Positions 1 to 12,157 of a DNA stretch of 64,000 bases are shown piece by piece. The stretch is from Protula sp. h YS-2021. Taxonomy: Eukaryota > Annelida > Polychaeta > Sabellida > Serpulidae. The position numbers and the translations under genes are program-made. Under the pieces are notes generated by a model. That model was not told the origin of the DNA. It saw nothing but the letters and a program-made list of their open reading frames with translations, and did not search any database. Where the stretch lies: the NCBI GenBank assembly GCA_949752745.1, contig OX457028.1, forward strand, positions 25,735,458 through 25,799,457, in the 5' to 3' direction. The stretch's first letter is position 1. Each line of letters starts with the position of its first letter.

Positions 1-525
1 TAGCGTCTACTTTCCGACGTTGGATAGATGTAGATTATTCGATGTCTAATTAATGTTGCATCAAGGTTGCAAATGGAAGTCGAAACAACGTCAAAATCCC
101 GATGTTGTATAGATGTCGGGAAAATATTAATCTGGACTCCATCACGCAAATCGTATCTGGACCATAAATGCAATTAATATAATGTGATTATCCGTAAAAA
201 GAACCTTAATTGCATGTTATTTTTGAAGCCAAATGAATTACACCTACAGCTAAACAGGGGGTGTAAAACATTGCATAACATGATAATGTTTTGCATATCT
301 TGCGTTAATTTTTTCTGAAATATAATAATCAAATGAAAATGGGAGGCAGCTGTCCACGCGGCTGTTGTCCAGCTGCAATTGTACAGCGGCAGTTGTCCTG
401 TAACTGCACGATATGCATTAAGTCGATTTCCATGACTATTTCCCACATGAAAACATTGTTTGCAAATATATATACTTTTTCTTTTAGTGTGTTTTGTCCT
501 CCTCGGGTGATTTTCAAGAAAACTC

Positions 526-782
526 CTTATTTGATGTAGGAAGATGAAATTTTGCACACAGATAGAGGATGATAAGACGACGTGAAATCCACTTTTTACC
601 TTGACCTTCAAGGTCAAGGTCAAATTGAGATCAAATATTTTTAAGTCAAAGGGGTTTCAACAAACCTCTCCTAGAAGGTTTTCCGTGGGAAGACGACATT
701 TGGCAAAGGTATAGAGGGTCATGAGTCTGCGTGAAATCTGCATTTTTTACCTTGACCTTCAAGGTCAAGGTCAAACTGAGGT
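526..782. repeat. Two degenerate ~150-bp direct repeat units containing AGGTCA palindromes
   Basis: Two units each begin with a GAAGA..GACGA-like stretch, contain GCGTGAAATC or GACGTGAAATC, and end in a shared palindrome. TTGACCTTCAAGGTCAA lies at 601-617 and again at 752-768, each followed by GGTCAAA. The spacing of the two palindromes is 151 bp. Confidence 0.75.
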
Positions 783-879
783 TTACCTAATTTTAAAACT
801 AGCTATTCACCACGAAAAATGGCTAGAAAAAAACGTTCAGACTTTTGTTTGAACATAGACATCGTTTCAGTAGGGAGTA

Positions 880-1660
880 ATCTCGTGATCTGAATCTCGA
901 CTTAGAGGGTCAAGGTCAAGTGTCATGTGACCTTTGTATATACCAAACAGAGTTAGAGAAAGATTAACCATTATCTCGAAAACGGTAAGAGCGATTTTTA
1001 TCTTATTTTCGACCCCTAGGGCCTGAGACACTTTATATTAGAACGATCTTGGTGACCTTCGCCTCCTTGGTCATAGTCACGGTAAAAAAATCGGAAGTTA
1101 AATATTGCTCGAAAACGCTTAGAGATTTTGAGCTTATTTTCGAACCTTAGGGCCTCATCAGACCTTATATAAGAAGTACCTCGCTCACCTTGACCTCCTC
1201 GGTCACGGTTAAAGTAAAAAAAAACCCAGAAGCATTCAGAGATAGATCGATTTTGAGCTTGTTTTCAACCCTATTTGCCTAAGAAGCTTTATATCAGAGA
1301 CAGCTCGGTGAATTTGACCTCCTCGGTCATGGTTAAGGTAAAAAAAACTGGAAGTTGACCATTTTTTTTCGAAAATGATTAGAGGTTAGAGATTAGAGCG
1401 ATTTTGAGTTTATTTTCAACCTTGTTCGGCTAAAAGACGCTATGTAATTGTTTCCTTGGTGACTTGGACCTCCTCGGTCATGGTCAGCTAGAATCGGACC
1501 CTTATCTCTAAAACGGTTAGAAATTTTCGATCGTTTTGGCCTAAAACCCGTTACTTAAGAGGTACCTCGGTGACTGTTGGCCTTCTCGGTGATCATGCAA
1601 AACATACATTTTTTTTCTTGCGGTGTTTGCAAGAGGGTCATTCCGTTATCTAGCCGAATT
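880..1660 (+). repeat. Degenerate tandem array, unit ~115-150 bp, with CTCCTCGGTCATGGTCA core
   Basis: The core phrase (GACCTCCTCGGTCAtGGTtA and variants) recurs near 1056, 1193, 1317, 1468 and 1581. Between copies are AAAACGgTTAGAgAT, TTTTGAGCTTATTTTCGACC and TATAtaAGAgGTACCTCGGTGA phrases. The units are diverged and have no coding capacity. Related arrays lie at 6590-6975 (opposite orientation) and 18940-19560. Confidence 0.8.
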
Positions 1661-1761
1661 CGGTCTAATTTTTAAAAGTAGGTTGGAAAAAAACTTGCGC
1701 TCTGGTGAACTGACCTGCTATGGCTCCCATTTCCGGTGAGCGATAACACAAGTAAGTTGAT

Positions 1762-1800
1762 TAGACGTTTGAAAAAGTTGTGTTTGCCGATCAAACGTCT
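1762..1800. repeat. Short inverted repeat AGACGTTTGA...TCAAACGTCT
   Basis: Perfect 10-bp arms flank an 18-19 bp spacer. Related GACGTT-containing phrases occur at 1-130 (CCGACGTTGGATAGATGT and CCGATGTTGTATAGATGTCG), 4975-5020 and 5245-5265, suggesting an old dispersed family. Confidence 0.5.
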
Positions 1801-2442
1801 ATTTAACGCTCTATCAATACTCTGTTTATAAAACATTGACTGGTCGGTTTTCGCCGTCAATCGCAACCAAGTTACAACATATTTAATGTTGTGGTTTAAT
1901 CGGATCGAAGTTGCAACTTCAAACAGACGCAGGCTGGACGATGGATTGTTTAATGGGGAGATAATAAATGGAGTTTTTACACCGTACTATTCGTTACAAT
2001 GCAGACTGGGAGAAGAGAATCGCTATCACACTAGACAACTGCCCATCCCCAGTCCCCAGAGGGAAAGTCATACAGAATGGGATGGGTTATTACACAGGAG
2101 CAACTCTTCGAAAACCATGCAAATTCTCCCGACTTTGATTTTCTTCAATGGTTTCTCTCTTTCTGCTTTGTTTGGCATTATTATTTCGATTGATACGGAG
2201 AAAATCCTAACATTGTTCCACACTGCGCATAATCTGAAAGCAATTTGTGCGAAAACGATTAGTTTACAGGTAATTCCTTGCGGTAGTAGCCAGTATGACG
2301 GATGGTTAGCTTTGTAAACAGGTATGCAAGAGAAGCACGGTGTTTGTCAATAAACTCCTGATCTGTGAACTTACTGGTGAGGGCTGGTTTCGCAGTCTGA
2401 CCTGTACGTAGTCACCGATCATTTGTTAAACAGAGGGATGGT

Positions 2443-2739
2443 TTATTCCCGACAGGGGGGGGGGGATATATGCAATGGACCGTGTGTCGGTCTGTCGGTC
2501 TGTCATCAACAGCTTGTTAACACGATAACTTAAAAACTGCTGCAAGGATTTTGATGAAGCTTGGCGTGTAGCTTCTATAAGAACAAACATAGATCGGTAT
2601 TGTAAATGGGCCAGGTTCGTCCAAGGAAAATGCAGTAACTGGACTTAGAAAATTTCAGCTCTTGATTGACTAGCGATGGCCGTGTTTAACTGATGGGGGG
2701 CCTGTGGGGAATATGTGCGCTATGCACACTGCTCTAGTT
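2443..2739 (+). repeat. Single-unit copy of the hairpin-headed dispersed repeat (family B)
   Basis: The copy starts with ATTCCCGACAGG and a G run, then ATATATGCAATGGACCGTG and TGTCGGTCTGTCGGTCTGTC. It carries one internal unit beginning TTAACACGATAACTTAAAAA and ends CCTGTGGGGAATATGTGCGC, then TATGCACACTGCTCTAGTTT. The order and the ends match the three-unit copy at 54427-55057. Confidence 0.85.
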
Positions 2740-2902
2740 TTACTTGTTTTGAGATTAATTTATTACAGTGTATTTTATTACAGTGCTTAAATCAGGCACT
2801 CACAAAATGAACAGCAGCAGTATTAATGTAACATGTATATAATTTTCATACCCGACCTCCCCATTTGGTTATTACACTTCAGAGACGGGTCTAGCATTTG
2901 CT

Positions 2903-3115
2903 CAAGGGGGGAGGGGAGGGGGAGGGGAGGGGGAGGGGGGGAGGGAGAGGGGGTGAGGCTCAGAACAGACTGACCATGACTGCATATCTTTTTTCTACAA
3001 AAAGGCGAAGCTTAATGATTTTCTTTTTTATCTTCGGGTTGGGGATTGCAGCTACCGACTCCCTCCCCTCCCCCTCCTTCCCCCTCCCACCCCCACCCCC
3101 ACCCCCCTCCGCTCA
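2903..3115. repeat. G-rich tract and opposed C-rich tract (potential G-quadruplex pair)
   Basis: 2905-2955 is nearly pure G/A with many runs of four or more G. About 100 bp later, 3059-3112 is nearly pure C/T/A with equivalent runs of C. Either strand therefore has a quadruplex-capable tract, and the two tracts could also pair with each other. Confidence 0.6.
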
Positions 3116-3558
3116 AGTCCTCCACTGCTTCTCCCATTTTGTCACTATTTGGCAAGCACCATTTTTTCGTTACCGGTTGGATTTACAATCATGCGAAAAC
3201 CGCATGTTCACCACCTCATGGCAGAAAAAAAAATGCGGCAAATAACCGCAGTTGCTAAAAGTGCATGACAGCATGCGATGTGGTAGGTTCTATGATGTTT
3301 TATAATAATATCTTTAGTTTCACTAAACATGGTTGTAAATACGTGAGACGAAACACATGAAGAAGTCAAACTGTATTTACTGGCCACAAAACGGCACATT
3401 TTCCACTTTACAGGTGAAATTCATCTACAGTGTACTTCAAAATAAGAGCATATTCATAAATTTTCAAGTGAGTAGGTGTGTCTATTATTATTTCAACAGA
3501 TCAGGGAGTTAAGTAATATCTTATAAGTAACATCCGATGACTGCCCATTTGGTTTACG

Positions 3559-3659
3559 GTTCATAATGCCGATGTTCATAATGCCAACGGCTCACAATGC
3601 CGATGTTCATAATGCCTAGGGCTCATAATGCCGATGTTCATAATGCCTACGGCTCAGAA
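3559..3659. repeat. 31-bp minisatellite, three units
   Basis: The unit is GYTCATAATGCCGATGTTCA followed by TAATGCCTACG, at 3559-3589, 3590-3620 and 3621-3651, with an 8-base partial unit after that. Each unit is itself built from two related halves (cATAATGCC), so it probably arose from a ~15-bp precursor. Confidence 0.9.
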
Positions 3660-3927
3660 AGCCTGTTATTTGGAGGAACTTCTGTATTTTCAACACATCT
3701 TCATTTCAGAGCAGGTCAGTTCTTGCCCGGAGCATCTCCTCATAAATGCCCCAGAGTATCTAATCAGGAATGTGGTCATCGCTGATTGGACTAACCCCCC
3801 CCCCACCCTCCTCCCTCACCCCAGGGTATGTGAGGGTATGAACTGCTGAGTATATACGCAAGACAAAAATTTAACTGTAGAAAAGGTGAGACTTCTCACT
3901 CACAGTAACTTATGGAAATGGCTTACG

Positions 3928-3963
3928 TCACAAACATCACAAACATCACAAACATCACAAACA
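3928..3963. repeat. 9-bp tandem repeat TCACAAACA x4
   Basis: Four perfect units. The open frame across it reads TSQTSQTSQ because the period is a multiple of three; I do not consider it coding. Confidence 0.9.
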
Positions 3964-4310
3964 GCAAAATACTTGTCAACAACGACTTTCAGTATGTCAC
4001 AAATTGGCCACCCCAAGTTACAGTCAATTGTGTACGGAATTCTCTGGACTTACCAGCCTTGGCTTGAGTAACATGACTGCTTGACTTGTGTAAATGATGT
4101 AATATGATTGGCCAGTTCCAAAGTCAATAATTTTTCAAGGCTGATTGAAACGCAAAATTAGATATTGCAGTTATTTGTAATGATAACGCCAATTAAGATA
4201 TTTTTGAGCAGTAGCACAAATGTTGACATGAAGGCCAACATTTTCTTAATAGTCGAAAATAGTTCATGATGACTCAAACTAAGTCATTCTACCTCTCCCC
4301 CTTCCTCTCT

Positions 4311-4319
4311 TTCTATCTG

Positions 4320-4365
<46 letters not shown>

Positions 4366-4378
4366 CATCTATCTGTCT
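4311..4378. repeat. (TATC)n microsatellite
   Basis: About 14 CTAT/TATC units with a few interruptions (CTGT, CCAT). Confidence 0.95.
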
Positions 4379-6519
4379 ACCTCTCTATCTCTCATCCACC
4401 CCTCTTAGACGCCCCCTTAGGCATCGTCCTATATGGACTGGCGGACAGGACTGCGAAAGTCCCTTATGGAGATCCTGGTTTCCCGTTGAGATATGGGCAA
4501 AGACTGTTTATAGTCTTTGATATGGGGTCAGGCATCTAATGTAGAAATTGCCATCCTGTTATCATCAAAGCGGAGGATTTTTTAATCATCTGCGCATTTG
4601 CTTGTGTGGGGAGGAGGGCAAGTCTGCCAGGTAGGGAAGCTGATCTTACCCCAATCCGCAACCCCAGGGGAGCGGGAATATTTAGATATCACTACTGTCT
4701 AATACAGGTTAAATTAATTACTCCCAAACCAACCTGGAGGCCAAGTTTCAGTTTTTGTCTTACAGAGAAATATATAAATTCAACAAAATAAACAACGGAA
4801 ATAAAAAACGGAATTTAGTGATTAATAAACACATGTTGACTTCTACCACGACGTGTACAAATTGTATAACTCGTTATTATTGAATAATTGTCTTGGATTA
4901 CTGGTAGGACTGGGAATGGGAATTGCAACCAAAAGCTAAAAAGGATAATAATTCTCAGTGCACTTTGTAAAGACGTTTAGTTGACGTTGTTATCCGGCCG
5001 ATCAACATTCAGATTGGGTTGATTCTGAAAATCGAAACGATTACCATTTCTAATACTGTGGCTAGGCCCTGGGAAGTGACGTTGCATGGACGTCGAGAGA
5101 GTGTCATTGTTTAGGCGTCGGGAAAGCGACGTTCTGTGTGGGCCATGCTGCCCTTAGGCTTATTCTTGCCTCTTAAGTCAGTCATTTCAGGTCAGCAACA
5201 AAGTGATTACGTGATTACTTAGTTATGACATTTATGCAATGGTTTTCTCGGCGTCTATTCAACGTTGCAACACATGTATTGGAATTTGGTCGCAACAAAA
5301 AAAGCTATAGTTAATGGAACGTTCGGGATTTTTAAAAAATAATGCTTCAATTAAAAAAAAGACACACATTCAAAGAAAGCAGGGATATACTGTGCGATCA
5401 TACGTAATGAAGGGTACCTTTTTATATCTGCGGACTAGCCCCCCCCCCCCCCCCCAAAAAAAAAACAGTATCAAATAGATGAATTTGTACAAATATTATT
5501 ATATATTCAGTAATTGAGGCTAAAAGACCAATTTACATACATTAAATTAACATTAAACATTACTTTCAGTTCTTTCGTGGACCACCCAACAAACAGCTTC
5601 TTTCGATAATAGATGTAAAAAAAACCGAGAAAATATGGGTGTCATTTTTTCTGTTACGTTTCAGTTCAAATCAATAAAAACGAATCCGTTAAATAAGAAC
5701 ACGAATATATTACCACTTCAATAGTTTTTAATCGTTCCATCGGTTTATTTCTCTGCAATGTGGTCTAGTGAGGAACAAAGCTAGAGTCTTCTCATTTTCT
5801 GCACAACTCGGTCGGGCATTTGCAAAAGTCTTTTTCTCGGTGACCTCCAAGACACTTTATTTTTTGCCTTCAATTGACAGCACATTCCTAGACAATTTGT
5901 AAAGAATCTTTCAACAAAAGACATCTGGAACATTCCTGCATAGGAACGCTGCAATGGTGTTTATGAAGAACATTTTGCACCGATGCGCGCTGTGCATTTT
6001 TGCCCATTTGTAGGGGATCAACAAACCGCGATTCTAAGAGAAAGCGACGCTATTGCTATTTCTAGAACAAATGTGGCAGGGGTGCGGGTGGGAGGAAAAA
6101 CCAGCCGTCATTGCATCCTCGCTCACACAAGAATTGTTATTGCTATTCCGCCATCCAAAAATGTCGCTAATTAATAAGGCATTGTAGCACAAAGCTTTCT
6201 AGAAGCGGAAGTAACAAAGCAAGGTCCCTGACTACAAAGAACCGATCTCATCTATGCTCATTTACCTCTATCGCATCATGTTCCATGGAGGGCTTGGAAA
6301 CGTTCAGTTACCCTTTGCGTTTATGTGCTAGGGCCAATCCATTCCCAGCTCCTGTAAATAGCCATTCAGTTTTGCTTCGTAGCATTATAAAGTGGGTATA
6401 ACCGGTAAATTAGGAACTGCAAAAGGACAGGTCTAAAGTTGGTGTACCGTCCACACTACGTGTGACGCATAACTTCTGTTTATTCTCCTCATCAATGCAA
6501 GGATTGAAGTTGAAACTAG

Positions 6520-6975
6520 ACCGTTTTCGCTACCGAGAAGCGAAAATTACACTTGGTGGTCACAAAAAATACGATTCTGAACTCTTAGGCCCAAAGGGTC
6601 GAAAATAAGCTCAAAATCTCTAACCGTTTTCAAGATTATGGTCAACTTCCGGTTTTTGACTTTGACCATGGCCGAAGAGGTCAAGGTCACCAAGGTATCT
6701 CTTTACATATCGTCTTTTAGGCCCCAAACGGTCGAAAATAAGCTCAAATTCGCGCGATTTCTAACGTTTTCGAGATAATGTTCAACTTCCGGTTTTTGAC
6801 TTTGACCATGTCCGAGGAGGACGAGGTCACCGAGGTACCTCTTACCTATCGTCTTTTAGGCCCAAAGGATCGAAAATAAGCTCAAAATCGCTCTATGTCT
6901 AACCGTTTTCGAAATAATGGCCCACGTCCGGTTTTTGACATTGACCATGGCCGAGGATGTCAATCGTTCTCTAAG
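6520..6975 (-). repeat. Half-site array in inverted orientation, unit ~140 bp
   Basis: The reverse complement of the 880-1660 family. TTTGACCATGGCCGAagAGG cores lie near 6659, 6801 and 6938, separated by GGTCGAAAATAAGCTCAAAA and CTAACCGTTTTCGAgATAAT phrases. Three units of about 140 bp are recognisable. Confidence 0.8.
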
Positions 6976-8167
6976 GCCATGGTTTAAAAAAAATGCTTAT
7001 TTTAAGGCGTCTAATCACCCTCTATCAGTGAGCCAAATTTCACCACTCTTTAGCAATTGGGAAAAACCCAATCGCTGCAGCCAACTTAAACTTGCACACG
7101 CATGCTGTGATAGTTTTCATCGGGAGTTGGACGAAAAATATACCGAGGCTGATATGACAGCTTGAACTACTGCTCTCAGCTTCTTGTCGCCTGTTTCGCA
7201 AATTTGTTTTGTCGCTTTTGAATTGAAACATTAAGCAAATTTAAAAAAAGAAATACAGGAGGATCAACTAGACATACTGAAGTTTATCATATCCAAATTT
7301 CATCTTCCTGCCCAACGGCCTCTGACTAGTTACACGGACAAACTAAAAAAAAGCGGATAAAACATGCCACAACTGCGGCTGAAATTTTCATACAAATTCA
7401 ATACACTGTATAGGGGATTTTGGCAAATCCCCAAGTGTAATTAAACAAAGAATTATGTTACAGTTACTGATAGGCGAGAAACGTAAACGGGTGGCATTAT
7501 AACCCCCCCCCCCCCCCCCCCAGACACACACACTCACAACCAGCCAACCATTTACAGTATTAACCAAATTCTGGACTTGATCCCTTCGAATTCAATTAAA
7601 CATTTTAAAAACACACAATGTAGTAATTACTACAGACAAAAAATATGTCATAAAAAATGTGCTTCCCATTCTGTCGATACACTATATTCTGTGTGTTTTG
7701 TACTTTTATTATTATTTTTATCATCATTTTTTGCTACTCAGTTTCGAAGAAAACCGGATCTAAAAGTGCTGGGCTCAATCAAAAACAGGCTATAGACAAA
7801 ATTGTTGCAGTGCATATATCATTGCAAAATTAGTTGCCCAGTGTCTCAGATTAAATTGAAAATTACGAGACTCTGTGCGTAAAGAAACGGACAAAAACTG
7901 GGCTGCTGTTGCGTGATATCTCACTATCAGAATATGCGTAGACTATCGAGGCATGAAGTTTATGTCCCTGTATCTCAAATAGAATAACAATGAATCTTTA
8001 TCTGCTAATTCTAGGTTTGTGAGGCCCTAAAAGTGTGCGTAATAATACAAGCAGATAAATTGCGTTAACCAACTCTCATAAGTTATCAGTTTAACTAGAG
8101 TACTGACGGAATAGTGACGCAGGCGCAATGTACCTGAAAAATGGTATTTGTGGGAAAAGCGCCTGGT

Positions 8168-8196
8168 TCTTTTTTTCTTTCTTTCTTTCTTTCTTT

Positions 8197-8235
<39 letters not shown>
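8168..8235. repeat. (CTTT)n plus poly-T tract
   Basis: TTTC/CTTT units run into a pure T run ending at 8235. Confidence 0.95.
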
Positions 8236-8236
<1 letters not shown>

Positions 8237-8553
8237 TTCATATTTTCCTTTCTTTAGATAAGACATCACGTGTTGCTCCTTTCTTTTTGGCCAAATTTTG
8301 CTCAGAACGAATATCCCTTCCTCGGATGCTTAGGCAGCTTACTTATGAAGCCCAGTCACCTAACTATTCAGGACTCCCCATCCCCCCACCCCCCTCCCCA
8401 CCAACCCAGTCGCCTGTTGTATCAACAATCACATGAATAGTAATGACACGCATGCGGCAAAAATGGTAAAAAAAATGAGAAGAAAATGTCACAATAAGGT
8501 TTTATTTTAATTATTATTATATTATTATTTTATGTTATTTTCATTTTATATTT

Positions 8554-8581
8554 TGTGTGTGTGTGTGTGTATGTGTGTGAG

Positions 8582-8612
<31 letters not shown>

Positions 8613-8637
8613 GCGTGTGTGTGTGTGTGTGTGTGTG
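8554..8637. repeat. (GT)n microsatellite with an internal (GC)n block
   Basis: Alternating purine-pyrimidine sequence runs for about 84 bp, with a CGCGCGCGCGCG block near 8602-8615 and a single GAGGG interruption. Such sequence is a classical Z-DNA former. Confidence 0.95.
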
Positions 8638-10034
8638 TTTGGCTTTTTCTTTAATCCATACAAGCTGAAAAATATAAATATAAAAAAATACAAGTTAAAT
8701 TGCTAAGTGTACTGAGATTGGGTGCACCTTTGCGCTGCGATTATCATGGAACGTTTCACAGGTGATTTGTGGGAAGACGCCATTAACACGAGCTGTTCAT
8801 GTTGATTGTGTCCATGACTAGTTGGCGTCAACGTTTATTGTAAATAGCGAATAAATTAATGCTTCCTTTAATTCAAGACTTGCTGTGCTAAAAGTGAGAG
8901 CAATTATGAAACAAAATGTGATGACATGGTATAAATAGAATATGAGGAAGAGTTTGCTTTTTTTTTTTAAACCTATAGTAAATCTGGAAGCAGTTTCTAC
9001 GATTAATGAAATATTATTAAAATAGTATCATAAACATAAAGTGAACACCTTTTCCGATTATCCTCTACCCCCTCCCAAAAACCCCTTCTTCCTAGGTTCT
9101 TTCCTAGGTTCTGGTATATAAATGAAGAGAAAATATCTCCCCAATTTCGTGTACTGGAGATGGGGCGTAAAAAACGACATTTGCGTGATGTACTCTTTTG
9201 CGCCAATGGTGTTTTAAGGCGCAAAGGAATCGCTGCAGGGGCATAGTATTCACGCTGTAAGCTGTAGTAGTGCTACAAAGCGCATAACACACCGTCATAC
9301 TCAGTTTCGGAAATGATCATCGGAAGCACGCTAACTTTTGCCGGAACACATTGTTTACAGTTGCTATAGAATTTATAGTTCTTCCTTTCAGCACTAAAAT
9401 TCTTCAAAATCAATCGTTTCTTGCTCAACATTATTCTCTTTTGGCTATTCTTTTGAGATTATTTTTTGAGGAGTCGGGGTGAGGGGAGGTAGGCAATTTT
9501 AAGATAGTCTATAAAGTGATCTTACATCTATTTAAATAAAAAATGTCAAGACCCTGCTATTTAAATAATTAATATTTTTTATAAAAATGGAACAGGTACC
9601 TAGTGTTGGCATAGAAACGCATTACAGACCAGTACTTGTATTCATCCGTTTCACATTTATTTTATATTTAGATGGATGTCAAATTCAATTCAATCTTTAA
9701 TCTTTAAATGCTGGATTAATTAGCCTAACCACCGTCCCGTTTTTCTCGATAATCTCGTGTGTGTCAACCAATCAAAAGCACGTTTTTCTTTCTTCGAGTC
9801 CAACACTGGGTCTTCTGGGATAAGTTTGCATACTTTGTTTAGTAAAAGCAACTGATATTCAAATATTCCGACGTTCCCAGGCAAAGTACATACAGGCTAT
9901 AGATGCTATCAGGCTTTTTCCCCGAAAGTCTTAACAAGTGTACACCTTTTAAAACATTTCATTGTTTATCCCAGTTGACCTCACAGTTTCCTGACAGTGT
10001 GATTTAGCTCATTTGAATACAAGCGATATGAAAA

Positions 10035-10039
<5 letters not shown>

Positions 10040-10121
<82 letters not shown>
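10040..10121. repeat. (AT)n microsatellite
   Basis: About 41 uninterrupted AT units, roughly 370 bp upstream of the exon acceptor at 10486. Confidence 0.97.
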
Positions 10122-10123
<2 letters not shown>

Positions 10124-10486
10124 GAGAGATGGTGAACATGAGACACTTGTGAAAACGGCATTTCATACAATTTGCCTGGCGTGGTTATTTAACAAAGACC
10201 AACCAACCAGAGGCATTATACAAACGTTTGCTTCACAAATTTATTTATAAACATGGAACCAATGTTTGATATGTCTAAGAGACAAAACTGTTAACCGTGG
10301 CTGAAATTGTTACCTGTTGTTTATTTCAATAAAATCAACGCATGAGTATCATTTGGAAAGTATGTGGGTTTTAAGATATGATCACCGATAAGGAGATTTT
10401 CACATTAACGCTGGGACAGTCTGACAGCGCTTTTATGATTTTAAAGTTTCATTTTTAATTAAATATGGTGAATTTTTCATTTCCAG

Positions 10487-10592
10487 ACCGTCAGCCAAGT
10501 GTCAGCTCAACCTGGATTTGACCTTGACCTGGGCTACCGGGTGCTGGCTATTTGCGCCGCTCACAGAGAAAAGTTCTCGCAAAAGACTGCCC
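10487..10592 (+). CDS. ZMIZ1: Internal coding exon of a ZMIZ1/ZMIZ2-family gene (N-terminal domain, part 1)
   Basis: This 106-nt exon encodes 35 residues plus one base. It follows a good acceptor (pyrimidine-rich tract ending TTTCCAG at 10486) and ends at a consensus donor, GTGAGT, at 10593. The product includes [20 protein letters not shown], which corresponds closely to the human ZMIZ1 segment [20 protein letters not shown] (from memory, about residues 68-87). ZMIZ proteins are nuclear PIAS-like co-activators with an SP-RING/MIZ finger. In human ZMIZ1 the first ~120 residues form a TPR-like domain reported to bind NOTCH1. The exon starts in phase 0 with ACC (Thr), so the missing upstream exon should end on a codon boundary. 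It ends in phase 1, and its last base C joins TT of the 38275 exon to give Leu. The substitutions are conservative and there is no frameshift, so the gene is probably functional. I cannot tell ZMIZ1 from ZMIZ2; invertebrates usually have a single orthologue. Confidence 0.93.
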
Positions 10593-10834
10593 GTGAGTCC
10601 CTAAACACTTTTTTCTATTTTCAAAGCTGAGTTAATCAATGTTCATCTTAAAGCTTGTATTATTTGGCAAAACCGTCCTTGTTGAAACTAAAACTTGTCT
10701 GAATTTATTCACTTGTATTTTAGTTGTATTTTGGATTTATTTGTATCAAATTATTTCAGTATGTTCTCAATTTTGCTCCATTCTGGTAAAACTAGGAAAA
10801 ATTCTGTGCCGAAATAAATTTAAATGTACATCTC

Positions 10835-10837
<3 letters not shown>

Positions 10838-10877
<40 letters not shown>
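10838..10877. repeat. Poly-T tract (40 nt)
   Basis: A pure T run inside the intron, about 250 bp after the donor of the first exon. It could be the reverse-strand A-tail of an old retroposon, but no element body is visible beside it. Confidence 0.95.
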
Positions 10878-10878
<1 letters not shown>

Positions 10879-12131
10879 GTTGCTTGGCCTGATTCTGTCG
10901 AATCAAGCAATATAAAACCCTTTATTATTAAATTATGTATGTTTATCAAACAGATAGTGTACTCCCTTACTACATATTACAACGGAACGTTGTAATTTCT
11001 TGTCCCTTTTCAGCTATAGAATTGTATGGAAACGGGTTTTTTTTTTTGTTTTTTTTTTTGCATGGACAGATGTTGTAGCTGCTTAGTTGGGTTCAAGCGA
11101 TGTTAGAAATATATCATCTTATATTTCTTCACCCGTAACATAGCTCAATTCAATTTCCGGGGAGAAGAGAAGGAAATAAATTCACTGCTAAGGAATTCAT
11201 GGCTATCCCAAAAAATTATATGTAGCCATGTGTTTACACAGCATCGCCATCCGACCGCCCTTTTCAATCTGTGCCCTGAAGAAAAACACCGAGGGCAATT
11301 GGCGGGGGCATTTGGGATTGGCTTAAGGTAGCTTCGATGCGATCCAGTTAACAGCTACAATAGATTCATAAAATGTCAACACAAGTCAAAATGTCAACAC
11401 AAATGGATTATAGCTGCCGTCGGATCGACCCGATGCTAGAAACAGAACTGGCAGTACTTCCTTTCTCAGCCACTCATCCTGCATAGCTGCGTCTTTCGGA
11501 GGATTTAAAACAAGTGAATGAAAAGCCACATTCATCGTTATTTACCATACGACCGTCATGTCTGTTGATTGGTCCGACTCATGGTATTCGGAGTTTCTCA
11601 CACGAAATCTCGTATCATTCACTGTCCTTTAAAAATTACACAGGTCGATTCCAACCAGGAGCAGATTTATTCCGCTAGCCTTCCTCATATATTCCTATGC
11701 TATCTGTGGTATATTGGCATGCCATAATGTTAATATTCTAGATCGTAGTGCTGACAGTTACTGTGCCGGTAGCATCACACATTTATGTTCGCTTCAACAG
11801 TGCATCAGCAACGTTTGTACAACTAAAATTCCCGCTTTTCAAGGCAGTTTACCAATTCCCTTGGTTTTCGGTGAATCCCCGTTGAGCCGCCGCACACTCT
11901 AGCTCGTCCCTTCACCAAGATCCATATTTTTGACGTTCATGTCGTGCCGCTCTTCAACATGCTCTGGAGGTTCAGGAGATATGGTGGTAGAAATGTGGCC
12001 AATCAGATTGCCGCAGTGTGCTTTGGAATGCTGGTAACATTGCCAGTAGTGTGGTTGCCCACCTTTGGTATAGTGAGAAAAGGGAGGATCGAGATGGATT
12101 CCCTGGGCTACCAGCAGAACACGAAAAAACG

Positions 12132-12157
12132 TCTCTCTCTCTCTCTCTCTCTCTCTC
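12132..12157. repeat. (CT)n microsatellite
   Basis: Thirteen CT units within a moderately GC-rich stretch (11.2-12.3 kb) that has open frames on both strands. Confidence 0.95.

Larger units (their letters stand above)
1..10486 (+). other. Intron (or 5' portion) of the ZMIZ-like gene upstream of the first visible exon
   Basis: I found no exon here. I looked specifically for the missing N-terminal ZMIZ segment (the expected [12 protein letters not shown]-like region ending in phase 0) and did not find it, so at least one coding exon lies upstream of the window. The stretch consists of AT-rich unique sequence, degenerate half-site arrays, one hairpin-headed repeat copy, two minisatellites and several microsatellites, listed separately. 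The intervals 4400-6500, 7000-8100 and 8700-10000 show nothing else that I can name. Confidence 0.7.

Noticed and set aside
10518..10533. TTTGACCTTGACCT inside the first exon, similar to the AGGTCA repeat arrays
   Set aside because: It encodes the conserved FDLDL residues of the ZMIZ domain; the resemblance to the repeat is coincidence of codon choice.
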